Of a DNA stretch of 64,000 nt, positions 47,061 to 60,487 are shown one piece after another. A model generated the notes under the pieces. It made no database searches and had not been told where the DNA came from. It was given only the letters and a program-made list of their open reading frames with translations. Positions within the stretch are counted from its first letter, which is position 1. Every line of letters starts with the position of its first letter. Source of the stretch: Xiphophorus maculatus (taxonomy: Eukaryota > Chordata > Actinopteri > Cyprinodontiformes > Poeciliidae); the NCBI RefSeq assembly GCF_002775205.1, contig NC_036445.1:3058802-3122801 (forward strand), given 5' to 3'. The position numbers and the translations under genes are program-made.

Positions 47061-50000
47061 GCATGGCGACCCTAACTAACACAGAAGTACTTAATCATGC
47101 TTTTGTGTGATTATTTTTTGTATCGTTCAACTCCTAAAACAGCAATTGAAACAACATGTTGCTCTTTGCAGAGACGTTTCCTTTAAGAAACCTTAAAATC
47201 TTTGGATTTCGAATACTTCTGATTGCAACATGTGTGAAAACCAGAGCCAAATGCTATAATCTCTTTTTCTTGTCAGTGTTATTTCCTCATTAAGTGTACT
47301 ATGTTACATTTTATCCCTGTAGAGCTGGAAAGCTTCAGCAATTGTATTCAGAAGCTTGGCGGTTACACCCAATAAACTGTTTCTCTTTCCGTTTTATACT
47401 TTGGTTTCTCTTTTCTTATCTTAAGCAACACATCCTTTCCAGGATTGCGCAGTGCTGTGTGTTAAAGAGCTCAGTGCTGTAAGGAGGAATTTATTTTTGG
47501 CATCACATTTTGTATTTTTGTTTGTTTGTTTGGATTAGTTGCATTTGTCTAATAAGATATGACACCGATGTCATTTGTCAGGTGACTGAAACCCCAGCAG
47601 AGAGGACAGCGGTATCAGCTGTGTGGTTGTGTTTCATAGTGGAGCTTTGTGCATGCTGAAGAGGACTGTGGTGTGCTTTGTGTTTGAGGCCGTGGTTTGT
47701 TAGGTGGGTGGGAAACACAGAGACATTGGAGGGAAAAAAAGTCTTTCTGCAGGGGATCAAAGTAAATGTCCTGAAAAACAAAATTCTTTATAAACCCCTA
47801 AGTCAGTTTGCAAGTTATAACCTGCAAACCAAATGTCTATGATCAACCCCTCACATTGATTATAAATGTAAACTGAGGTGAATGTTAACTACTTCTTCAA
47901 ATGTATCTTCACATTCATGTGAAGATCACATTCACATTCAACCGGTTAGACTTCAGTTCTGCTTCCTGTTTGAGGTTGTCATTTAAGTTTGCTTACAGTT
48001 AATGTCCTATGATATGAGCTCATTATGGAAAATACTACTTGGCTACAAGATTAGACACTTCATACTTCACTGACATTTCTTCTTAGTCTTTAGGACTGAG
48101 TTGCTATTTCCTGCCAGAGTCAAGACTGTTAAGAATATGTAAAGGCAGATGAAGAGCATAAAATCAGATAAGAACTCTTAACATTTTTACCTTAAGTTTC
48201 TAATACATGAATATATTTAGGCCTGTTTACAGTTTTACCTCTGGAAGAGAAACATTTAATGTCTGACTACAGGATGAAAACAACTCTGCTGATTACTGAC
48301 TGCTGGTTTAATGGTGTTTCTTGACAGCCTCTTAGATCTGATGAGCCCTAGTTTTTTATTTTGAGAGGGCTCCACCTCACCCTCAAGAAAACCCTCATTA
48401 AATTCCACAAACTTAAACATATTATACATGGGTGAGAAATACTGGAAAACTTGCCAAATCCATTAACTGTTATCATCAGTAATTACAAAACTGTTTATGT
48501 ACCTTGAGCTTTTCCAGATTTTGTCGTTGCATCCACAGGCTTTAATATTGTGGTTTAAGGTTGTAGACAGACACAAATCAACACAAAACCAAAATCTGAA
48601 ACAGCATGCAATTCTGTTCATTCATGTTGTTGAAATTTTAATTTTGCTCTCATTTGGGCGTCTTTTTCCACATGCGGACTATGTCCACTAAATAGCTTGT
48701 GGGAAAGTGCAAGCGAGACTTCCTATGACTTTCTTTCGTCATGTCCCCTTATGTTTTACTATAAAAGCTAGATTTATGGAGCACATGACTAAAGGTTGTC
48801 ATGGTGACAGATTCTGCTTTTGACCTCTTGGCTTCTTCATTGGTTAATCTCTTCTTGCTCCGCCTGTCAGTTTAAGTTGACAACCATGTTATTGCTTGAT
48901 TTGTGAAATGCTCTTCGGGTTACACAGTTCTCAGTGAGATGTTTTATGATCTAACCCTACTTCAACCCTTTACTTAAACGTATCCCTGACCTTTCAGGTA
49001 TTGTTGTGATGCTGTTTCTTTCAACATTGTTCCCTTGCAAATGTTTGAAAATCTTGAAAATCATGTTTTACAGTCACCATTTTGTTGTGAGATAACACTG
49101 CCATTTTAATTAATCCGCCTCAAAAAGAAAGTGCAACGATAAGACAAAACCAGATATGAAAAGTCTCATGAGGAAACCTACAGGTTTGCTGAATTAAGAA
49201 GAGAATGAAATAAGAGCTTCATCTATTTCAGTATTCTCTGGTTTAAATATGGTGTGACTGGAAATTACAGTTAGGTCAGGGGTGGTTTCTGATTATAATA
49301 AGGTATCCGTTACTCTGTTCAGGTCTGTGCACATTCTTCACTGTTATGCTTGCATTCTCTCCACATGCTGAAGATCTTCATGCATAAACAAAATGACATA
49401 AAGAAACCAAACACTTTCCTGCACCACAGACACACTGACTCAGCTGCTTTTGTATCTCTAGCTTTTGTCTGTGCCAGATGTGCATTCGGCCTTTGTCAAA
49501 AGGTCAGATGATTGACTTGAACAATCAGTTTGTAATTTAGGCAAACAGGGTTGGTTTACTTTGCATTGCAGAAACAGATTGACTGAGTACAAGTGTTTCA
49601 ACGGAGGAAGAGCTCACAATGCTCTGCTGTCGGCTCTTTCAGGAGCAACAAACTTACAGTGAGCCAACTCAAAGTCCCTCCAATCTGCCGGAAGGAAACG
49701 TTTGTGTGGAGACACACTGTTGAAGGTTTTTTTTAGCATCAGTTAAAGGTTATTTTCTCACATTATAATGTAGCACACTTTTTTCATCAGCTACATGTAG
49801 CTGCTTGTTCCTGCTGTACCAATGTGGTTTAGGATGTGTGTTTGTTTTTGCACCTTTTCAGGCTTCCTGTTTGAATAATGTAAATGATTTCCTCAGAACT
49901 GCATCAAGGGGTTTTTGGTTTCAAACTAAGTCCTTTAAACATCAGACATTTCTTAATTATTTGCTGACCTTCAGACATTGCATGAGGTTATCTTGAAGTT

Positions 50001-50944
50001 ACGTTAGCTGCAATAGCTACTGTGTTGCTGAGCAGAATATACTTTAGTTGTTATGCATGCACCCAGCATCATGGAAACATATCAATATGCAAAATGTCAC
50101 AACGTTAGAAACTGCAAAACCAAATGCTGAACTGGAAAGTTGGAGGCAGGAAAAAGAAATTTAAAATAGCTTTAATCATATGAAGGAACATGGCAATTGA
50201 ATATAACCCAAACTGTAACAAAGGGAACCACAAAAAAACGATAAGGGTGGATGTGGTAACCCAACAACAGATTGGGCAATGACTAAAGAAACCTTGGCTT
50301 TATTTTAAACTGAAGGAGAAAAAGGAGTAAAGGTAATTTAGATGGACAGATTAACAAATTAAAACCAGAAGGAGCAAAGTGAAAGCAAAGTCAAAGCAGA
50401 AAGTAAAAGTAACACCAACATGGTAAGAATACTGTCTGAGACTGCACACATTAAGGAGGACCAATGATTGTAGTGAAAACATGTCAGATATCAAAACCAT
50501 CACAGACTCTTTAGTTGGAAAAAAATACTGATCTTCCACAATCAAAAGGATTCAAAAACAGTCAACTCTTGCTAAATAAACGTAAAATGTTTCTGTTCCT
50601 AATTTGTATTCACCCTTGCATTTGTGGTTTGAAACCAAAGCTTGACAGAGATACAAGCTGCACGCCTGCATGAAGCTGTGCTGACTTGTTGCCAGTAGCA
50701 GAGTCTGGAATCTGTGGGGAGTTGGTCTGAGGTCAGGAGCTAACAGAGACACGTCTAAAACTTACATAACAGTCACAGTCTCACCACATTGAGTACTGAG
50801 CTATTCTGAAAATAATTCACTATTTATTCACTGTACAAAGTTAAATCCAGCTTTATTTTGTTTTATCTGACAAGGTTTACTGCATCAAAGGCCAATGTGA
50901 GCCTTTGGAAGAAGATTGATCTTAAATTTTGGAATAAAATTAGC

Positions 50945-51112
50945 GATTAGAGCCCCAAACCCCATATTTTAGGTCTTTTTCTGCTGGTGTACACCTGATT
51001 TGAGTATCTGATTATCAGCCTACATCTGAATCAGGTGTGTTTAAAGCAGATAGACATCTAAAACATGCAGGGCAGTGTGCCTTGAAGACCAGGCTTGGGA
51101 AACATTGCTCTT
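50945..51112. mobile_element. Decayed hAT-like MITE fragment
   Basis: 'acacctgattt…atcaggtgtgttt…agacatctaaaacatgcagggcagtgtgccttgaagaccaggcttgggaaa' is a recognisable diverged copy of a common teleost non-autonomous element ending in a 'gaccagg…tgggaaacatt' motif. No intact TIR or TSD is found. Confidence 0.5.
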
Positions 51113-51754
51113 AAAGACTGAAAAAGTGTTTGAGGGGATTTTAAAATGTGCACATTTCTCCCAGTTCCTTTCAACATTCAACTTTGTTACAGAAGAAAGC
51201 CGAAATTTGACTGGTTAAAATTTACCATGCACTTTTATGAGACTATCATGAACATAACCTCTAGGTCTTTACTCGACTCCTTCACCAGTTTTAGACCTCT
51301 GCTTGTCTTTTCTGATGTCTGAAGTAGAAATCAAGTGTTAATTCTTCTGGGATAATCTGAGCCCATCAGTCTCTGGCATTGCTAAACTTATTAAATAACT
51401 TTCTTGATTGGCGTGGACCCAGAAATACTTTACGCTTCTTGCAGTGGATGTGAATGGGCTGAATTGCCACCTTGTCAGTAAATGGTTAAAGGAACATGTG
51501 AATGCATTGTGAACATTATTGAATCATTGTTGTGTTTGTATTAAACCGATGTGCACTGATAAACTGAGAACATGTCAGAAAATTGCACCATCAGTTGTCT
51601 TTTAAAGGAACTTCAGCAGTTGATGTTGAATATTCATTTCTACAAAAATGCACAAGATGGGACTAAAGGTGCCCCATTCATTCCAGCTGCCACATCTTAA
51701 ACACCTTGTGAAACTGTTTACACCATTTTCCTTTTATTGTGAAGGAAACAGTAA

Positions 51755-52265
51755 ATGGGACAAAATAACAGAAAAGTTCAACATACATAGCTATTCACCC
51801 TCCTAAATTCAGTACTTTCTGGAGCCACAATTTTGCAGCAATTACAAGTGCAAGTTGTTTTGCATAGGTTTCTATCAGCTTTCCAAATGATGCTAATGGG
51901 ATTTTTGCACATTTCTCAAGACAAAGCAATATTTAAATTGGACCACAGACTTTCAGATAGATTATATCTGAGTGGCTTTGACTAGGCCAGTGTAACACAT
52001 TTACACATTACCGTTTAAACAGCAGAACTGTTGCTTTCACAGTATCTTTGGGTTGTTGTCCAGTTTCAAGTCACTAAAAGACCGAAACAGGTTTTGCTCA
52101 TGAATATTTTTGTATTTAACACCATCCATCTTCACCTTGATTCAGACCAATTTCCCACAGCAATCATCACTGGATGTAGAGCTGGGATGAAAGCTGCTTC
52201 AAAATCATATCATCTGTGGCGTCACAATCAACCCAATTAAAAGCATGGTTGACACTGGATTGCTG
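51755..52265. mobile_element. Decayed Tc1/mariner-like copy, transposase antisense
   Basis: The sequence includes 'attttgcagcaattac', 'aagttgttttgcataggtttctatcagcttt', 'ggctttgactaggccagtgtaacaca', 'ttgggttgttgtccag' and 'accatccatcttcacc'. Together these are the left non-coding part and antisense transposase C-terminus of a well-known fish Tc1-like family. Many substitutions, old. Confidence 0.65.
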
Positions 52266-55200
52266 ATTTGATGAATTCATGGAGCCTTCCATCATTTACT
52301 TCTGTAAAACAGAAGGAAGTTTCATGCTTTGGTTTGGCTTGTTTATTGAGCTGAAAAAGTTACAGTCCAGATCCATATAGTATAAAATAACTCTTCCATC
52401 TGTTTCCCCATAAAATCGGTTTGTTAAATTTAGATAAAATTTGATCACAGTGGACTATCGAAAGCAAAAAGAGAACCGTTTATGGTTGATTCAGTAAAAA
52501 TCTTCAATATTTTTCAGTTGTTGTCATCAGATTAGTCTTAATTTATAGTCTTCATCACATACCCTACTTCTGCCATGGTCATCATCAAATAAAGTCACTT
52601 CAATCTCCATTACTGACATCAAAGTAAAACAATAGCACTTTTTCCTCTGATTCACTTTATTTCACAATGTGTGTTGCTATGTTTTGTAGTTGTCTGTCTG
52701 CTTTTGCTCCTCCCAACTCCAGGGTAATTTTTAAGCTATAATTATAGTACCTACATGAAATATTAGCAATTAGATGTATTTTTGGACAAATACAGCTGCC
52801 TTTTGTACATTTTGTACTCAGAAGGAAACAACTATTTTTTATTTGACCTTTACTTATACAGGCTGTCTCATTGAGATCCACAATCTCATTTGCAAGAGAG
52901 ATCTGACATCAAACATAAAAATGACTATTTTAGTAGTTGGTTAATGTATTCCCAATGCTACATGTACTGCTATAAACATAAAATGCACTAGATAAAGAAA
53001 GTAAAAACTGGATTGGCTATTCAAGCAAGAACAAATAACAGTATACGAGCTTATGTTTCCACTAGAGTTTATGACACCAATCTAAAAAAAAGTTAAATAT
53101 TTACCTACAAAACTGTAGTTAACAGATGTCATGGTTCATAAATATGGACACCAGAAATTAGATTTAGTCTAAAGCGAGATTAAACAGAAGAATGAGCGGC
53201 GAGAACTCTTGTACAGACCAGAAATAAAACCACGTCTCTGGTGGGTTGGACCTCAAACCCTGACCACAAGGGAACGGTGCTGCTGTGTCACACCAGGCAT
53301 TATGAGCAGGAATGTAAATGCCTGTAACAATAATAATAAAAACGGCATCATTTTCAGTTTCATCTCTGTCTTATATTGTTTATATTGAAGCAACAAAGAG
53401 TGAGTGAGAAAACCATACTGTTCAAGTTGAGGCAAGTACATTTTAACAGATCAAGCCTGTGGTTTCTATTCTTTACACAGCTCAGCTAGCAAGTTACCAA
53501 AACATTTCTTGTCAAAGCCCATCGTTTCACTTGACAGATCTGAAAAACAACTTTTAAATGAGACTAAAATCTCGGTTAAAAGTAAGGAGAGCAACAAATA
53601 TTTTTAAATCACAGAAACTGAATATTGTAAAACTCCTCCCAAAAGACAACAAAACAGAAGACTTGCAACTTGTCTTTAGAAATATATTGTTTAGGGTAAA
53701 TGTAATTTCTACATATAGTAATGCTATCCTTATATAAACTGTACTTGGAGGAAGTTTGGAAAAATCACATACAGTAAATTATTCCTATTTGAACTTGTCT
53801 GACGAAAGTTGATTTTGTTACTGAAATGTTAAGCCCCTGGAGTAAAGTTGGTGACAGTAATACTCCAAAGATACAGAAAGCTTTGAGAGTTTCTCATTAT
53901 TTGTACAATTTATCCAAGGAAAGTGGGACTGAAAAGGATACAGAAAGATTCTTGGCACAAGTCCTGCACTGGGTCACAATAAATTAGCGAGGCCTCAAAT
54001 CATGGGCAAATTATTGAACAAATAGGCATTCGATCTCTCTGTATGTGATTTATTTTTGGAATTATAATAAAGACACTTGCGCATGTCAAATAATGTCAGA
54101 AGTGGCTCAGACTATGATTTGTAAGCACAATATTCTGTTTCAAGCCAAAGTGCTTATGATACAGTATGTGTTGTATCACATGTGGTCTTTGTAGTGGAAA
54201 AATTACAGTTAGGTTACATCTGCTAGTTGTATTGCTATATGTTTATTCTAAGTTCTGTATATTCCCACCAAGTTAAAGCTGTTTTGGTTACATGCACAAG
54301 GTTGGACGTTGTTTTTCCCCAGCTGCATGGGAACCAGTCTGATTCCCATGCTTTGGATCCCTTATCCCTTTGTACAAAACTCATGTGTTGGCTCTGCTTT
54401 CCGTTTCAGACTTGCTTCATTATTGACTGTCCTGTGAGCTCTCTGAGTTGTGCACAATTCATGAATAAACCTGATTGAGTGATTTTACCTGAACAGTGCT
54501 TGGAAATAGTTTTTTTCCACGACAGTCTTCAAAATATATGAGAGTACATTATGGGAGTTTTGTACATGAAATGGCAGTTGATAAACATGCAGAGTGATGG
54601 TTTAACAAGATTACCTGTTCAGACAGTTCCTGGTGTTTTCTGCAGTAGCAGTGCTACAGGAGTGTGTTCTGTCTTAATAACTTTTCACACGTGAAAGCCC
54701 TGCAAAATACTCCTAACTTAACATCACAGCTGAATGTCGTATGTATGTTGAATGAAGCAGGCCCGTATAACTTCAAAATAATATTTTTACAGAGAAACAT
54801 ACCATTGTAGAAATCTAATCTACTGGGAAAAAGCATTCCCAGTTTTTCTGTGTCCAGTTTTGATGAAACTCTGACAGGGACAGACACTGCTTCAAGATTC
54901 ATACTCTGTCAGGCTACAAGCAACCCCAAAGTCATCTGCCAGGTCTGCCCACCATGACCTTCATCTGATGAATTAATAGAAACTTCCATAATTCACATTT
55001 ATGAGAAAGTATTTTCCTGGTTTATGAGAACTCAGTGCTGCCCCTTTTATTGCTGTGATCAATTCGGCCCCAAAATTTATTTGCTCGTTCAGGTTTCAGT
55101 CATAGACGAAGCAACTTTCACCTGCAGAATATAACAAAAAAAGAACTGTCAGTTTGCTAGCTGCCACATGGTGGTGCTATGTATTCTTTAATGTCCTGTT

Positions 55201-56851
55201 CTGCTTGCTTACACTTTCACTGATCCCTGTGTTTCTGGGGTGTTTGATTTGTTTGTCCATTTCCTGTTAGTTTCCCTCCTGTAGGTCTTTCAGAATCAAG
55301 TAAGGATCCTTCGCAGTTTATGTTTTCACAGCTGGTTTCTTACATTGTCCCTGGTTGAAGCTGTCTCTTGTCAAAGTTTTAATGCTGGTTACTTGTTTTT
55401 TTTGTTTTTTTTTCCTCTATGGACCATTTCCTGTCACTCTAGTCTGTAAAGGTTTGGTGCATATTGTTGCCTGGGTGAAGGTTGGGGACAGATGGGGAAG
55501 TAAAAGAATGCACTGTATATAGATTCATAAACTTTTTATTTACAAATTAAAGTTAAGTGACATTTACAGCACATTGTGAAGGATGCATTTTTTTACTACA
55601 TGTTTTTACTGAAACACAACATAATGTCACACCACTAAACTACACCGAACAGGATTTTATTATACTATATATGTGTGTGTATTTTATTATAGACGTCTTG
55701 CAATAAACTTAAAATAATAGCAAATTATTTTGTAAAACAAACCGATCTAAAACTAGGAGCAGGGGAGGAAAGACAGTGGGGACTTCTGTTCATCTTAAGA
55801 CCAAACAACTCCCACACACTAAGTATGTTCTTAATTAACACACTTAAAAAAATCATTGTGAGTTTTGGGAATAAACTGGAGAAAAACCCCTGAGGCACCA
55901 TGGGAACAAAAAAACTGCAACACAGGAAACTCATAGAAACTTTAAACTTTTGTAACTTTTATTTCCTTTTTTCTTCTTACTATAACTGGTAGGTGTCATT
56001 TTTTAACATTTATTTTTACATGTAAGAATGTGTCTGTTAAAATACTTTTTATTGATCATTTCATTTATTTAAGTAGACATGTTGTCAATGCAGTTTTCAT
56101 TTATTGTGTTTAATTCTGAGTATAGAAATGAAGGGTAGGAACTATTTCTTTTACTCTCAAACAAAATCTGGCTAATCATCACCTTTAGACATTGTAATTT
56201 AAATATGGAGCCTAAACCACAATTTATTTTGTCATTAACATTTTCAGAAAACACAGAATTACTTCATTTATAAACTCTGGCTAGCTCTGATTAAAATAAT
56301 AATAAAAAAATGTAAAATTGGCTTGCAGTATTGATAATGGGATACAAATCAGTATTTTGTGACTTTCCTCTTTTTCTTAGAGTTATGTGGGCTGGAGGCT
56401 GTTGACCATAATTGCTTGAATTGGCTTGGAATGGTTAATTGGGAATTTGAACATTCCCAGTTGGGTTGGGCAGATTTATGGGCCATAATGTTAAATAAAC
56501 TCAGTGACTGGTTCAAATCAGAAAGGGCCTCACTGACACAAACAATGTTCACCTTTAACAAAACTCACTATTTAAACTGTTTGATTCTTTTTCATTTATC
56601 TAGTTACGCTAATGTTTTTGAAACATTTGTTATATAATTGTGGTGCTGAAACAAAGTACAAGAACATTTTTAAAAAAGAAAAAAAATCACACAAGATATT
56701 AGATATTTCTTTAGTTCTTCATATTACAGTTTCACTTGGCAGCCAGAAAAATTTAAATATGAAGTTATGAGAGACAGACAAAGGAAAAATGTTACTGGGG
56801 CTATAATGTATTCTCATTTAAGTGATGTGCACTGGTAATCTATTAGAGTCT

Positions 56852-57965
56852 TTAAAAAACTGAGCTGTCAGATGTCTTGGTCCACATGCTCATCAGCTGT
56901 TGCTGATACTTAACATCTAGAAAAAAGTACAAAACGGGATTTAGGCAACAGTGGATGAAAGCCAAAACAGAAGTTGCAATTAGAGCTTTCTCCAGAGATG
57001 TTTGCGTTCCACATTCTGTTGCACTGCTGCTGCTTATTTCAACTGTGTCCATCAAAAGGGTAATATTGAACGGTGTCCAGCAGAGAAAGAAAACTGCCAT
57101 AATAGCTATTATGACTTTGAAAGTTCTTTGTTTTTGGAAGCCTCTGGTGCCACACCGCAGCTGCCACAGGATGCACAAGTAGCAGAGGACCAGGACAACT
57201 GAAGGAAACAAAAAACTCAATATGTGGTACAGCCATCGCGCAACTATCTTATAGGATGTGCCATCCAAGTCACGTTTTGCATAATTACGAACACACACGG
57301 TGGTATTTCCTCTTGAATCTGTCACACTTTCTAAAAAGTTCCAGTTAGGGACGGAGAGGAGAATGGAGAGGATCCACACCACCACACAGCAGGCTTGAAC
57401 CACCCAGGGCTTTTTCTTCATGAACTCTTTGGTAGAAGGAAGGATTGAGAGGAGGTAGCTCACACTGAAGCAAACCAGGAGAAAAATCCCACAATAGAAA
57501 TTCATCTGAAAATAAAGAGACATCAGTCACAGAAAGTGTTTTTCATGTTTAAGATCGTGTTTCTTACTGCACAGCTCTTACTGTGAAAACACTTCCAGTG
57601 ACTTTGCAGAAGAACGTCCCAAACACCCATCCGGCATCACTGGCAGACGCTACAGCCCAGAAGGGCAGCGTCACCAGCAGCAGGATGTCTGCCACAGCTC
57701 GGTGAAGGATCAAAATGTCTGTTGTGCTCCAGACCTTTCTGCTCTTCATCAGTACACCCAGCAGCAATCCATTCCCCAGGATTCCCACAACAAACGCCAC
57801 TGAGTACACAACTGGGATCAACACATTTGCAAAGTTTAGATACTCTGTCATGTCACATATATCATCTTCATAATCTTGATCATAAGAATAGTTGAAATTA
57901 TTCAAGACATCCATATAGTCATGCCACCATGGCTCTTCATCTGATGACATCACAGGAGCTTCCAT
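56852..57965 (-). CDS. CXCR3-like chemokine receptor lacking the DRY motif (candidate decoy)
   Basis: Two exons: 57965-57582 and 57505-56852, joined phase 0 in TM3 (GSVFT|MNFYCG), 345 residues. The start MEAPVMSSD follows an acceptor at 57975, so a 5' UTR exon lies upstream. The N-terminus is acidic with clustered tyrosines (NYSYDQDYEDD). All four chemokine-receptor cysteines are kept (DDICDM, TFFCKV, TTVCVRN, ATECGT), as are CWTPFNITLL (TM6) and NPVLYFFLD (TM7). After TM3, however, CFSVSYLLSI stands where CISFDRYLAI is expected: Asp and Arg are gone, with apparently one residue fewer. Ligand binding could persist without G-protein coupling. The closest relative in the window is the partial gene at 63.5 kb, which shares the TECGTxTSL and CWTPxNITL segments. 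Confidence 0.85.
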
Positions 57966-60459
57966 AATGCACACCTGTAAGGGAGAGGGAAAATGTTCGC
58001 CTTGTTTAATGAGTTCCTAAGTCAGAGTCCAACATGTTGTCAGAGAATTTAAGTGATTTTTCTTTAAGTAAACTGGAAGCCATGCTGAGTAGCAGCAGTC
58101 AAAATAGTGAAGTATGTGGTGTTGTGCACAGTTGCAAAAGTGCTTTAGTGAAAACCCTCTTTTTTCCTGGACAGCATGGCATTTTTGAAGAAAAACACCT
58201 TTTTCTTTTGACATCCATGTGTAAAGTCAGTTACTCCAGTGAAGCAACCGCAATCATAAAACTGTACCTTGAATGTAATCCAATCAGTATCGATCTAATC
58301 CTGTCCCAGTTTATACAATGCACTGCTGACTTTGCATATCACTCTGTACACAGTTGAGAGACTAAAGATGGTTTAACAGTTCTAAAACTGCAGGCTGTTA
58401 GCTATTAAAAGTGAGGTATCAGAGTTCACTTCACGCAGTCGCATGAAAGCCTCGTCTGGGAAAAATGAAAGATTTAAACTGCTCAGTCTGTGAAGGTAAG
58501 AAAACAGTAAATTTTATAAAATATATTCAGCAGTTTACTCCTCTCATTAAACTATAATTTATCCGCTCTTGGTGACGTTGGTCTTTTAGAGTCAAGAATA
58601 TGGAGCAAAATGATTCATTTTCATGTGCGTCAAGTAGCAAACAGTCTTTGATTTGAAAGTGAAAACTTTTTGAAAGTGAGGACATTTAATCTGGATTTTA
58701 GTCATTTGGTATTTAAATGAGGTTTCAGTTCTCCTTTGTTCAGCCTTTTATAGCTTTTTACTTTGGGGGATTTTATTGTTTCATTTACAGATTTATAATA
58801 ACAAAACTGTCGACACTACACATTTTCAGAGGCCGTGTTCAAGTTTTTTTCTTTCACTCTTTTGTAACAGTTTGAGATTACAGGCATGGAAGTATCATAT
58901 GCTGCCAGCCTAAACACAAAAATCACAAGAAAATGCCTTTTCAAAACAAAATTTTGCCCCCTCGACTGCAAATTTTAATTCAATACGACATTATCTAACC
59001 AATTGCCAACAAATATTGTTAGCAATTGCTAACAAATGCCAATTTAGATTTTGTTATTGTGCTTTAGTATGACCTACTAAAGCCTATTAAAGGCTAAAGG
59101 TGTCTTTTAGTAGGTATCTAAATACTCTATCTATAAAGATCCTAAGATCTAGAAATAAAATAGTTTAGAAAAGTGTCTGAATTCAACTTCAGTGCCTGTT
59201 AAATAGCAGATGTAACAAAGCTGTGAATGGCTACCAGTGACCAGTGGAAACTTTCCATTATCTGTCATAAGACAAAAAACAATCACACATAATATAATAA
59301 ATTTAAAAATATTAATTCATTTATCAAAAATGATTTAAACTGTGGGAAGAAATGGGGATACTAAAATAATACAGTTCTGTGATGTTTGCTTGAGAAGTTA
59401 GAAATAGAAGATTTTTCACTTGTAAGGTGACGCTGAAAGAAAACATCAATATTAAATTTATTCAGTTTTTATCAATATGTTAATACTGATTATTTATAAC
59501 AAATAGAATTATAGTTATTGAAAGTTCACATGTGAGTTTAGTGAAAGCTTTTTCTGGAAATTCACTTACCAAACTTGATCTTTAGATGTTGTTGGTCTCA
59601 GAACAAGGCAACAGAGACGACATCCTGTTTGCTTTATAAGGCATTTAGTGATTCCACAAGGGAACTGAAAATGAGTCAGGTTCACACAGGGAATCACCAA
59701 ACAAGACTTTTTTCTGTTTTACTTTTCTTTTTCTATGCATGCTGGAAAATACATTTTAAGATTTTATTGACATTAACAAGACAAAATCACATAAATGGAA
59801 AATACTTAAACTTGAACAAAACCGTCTAAAAAGTCAGGACGTCTGCCATCTTCAGTCATCAACATGACTCTAAATAACCTGATCTTCCTGTTGTTTTCCA
59901 TGTACAATTATCTTATAGCTGCTTCCTCCTCTACACTACCCGTCTTGATTGTGGTGTTTTTTCCCTTCATAAAAATCCCCTTATAAGTTGAACAACAATC
60001 ATTTATTATTAGTGGCACTAAGCATCATGTGATAATGTTATCCTTCCATTAGCTCAAGCTGATCTGCAGAGTGAGACAGAAAATCAACGGATTAAATAAT
60101 TTTTGAAGCAGAATATTTCTTTACATGTTGTTAACAGTATACTAGGACCTATGCATAATTCAACTAAGATTATTTTTTATGTATATAGTGTTCTCAAACC
60201 ATTGACATTGTCCACGGAAAGAAGTTATACAGATGTTTTGGAGGTGTTTATAAATGTCTTAGACTGCTGTGAGTAAATATTAAACCGTAGATTATTTCTC
60301 AAATTTACTCTTACAGTCTGACAGACATGTTAGGTACTCAGTCTTCCCATACAATTTTTAATTGACTTGTTTAAGTCAATATAGCAGTAAATCCAGCTCA
60401 TGAGATTATTTTATAATTAGTTTAAGAGGAACCTAAGATTCTGTAAAACGTTACAGATC

Positions 60460-60487
60460 ATAAAGTGTGTTTTAAACACTTTATGAT
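60460..60487. repeat. Short AT-rich palindrome
   Basis: CATAAAGTGT and ACACTTTATG form a 10-bp stem, immediately followed by a partial repeat of the same sequence (AAAAAGTGTG). No gene is seen between 57966 and 63457; the rest of that stretch is plain AT-rich DNA. Confidence 0.5.

Larger units (their letters stand above)
45611..56851. other. 11-kb stretch without supportable genes
   Basis: Apart from the transposon remnants listed, I find no exon with a family motif, paired splice sites or strong coding character. Open frames here are at most about 90 codons and low-complexity. A TATA-like ACTATAAAAGC at 48759-48769 and a few splice-like sites are isolated. Confidence 0.5.
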
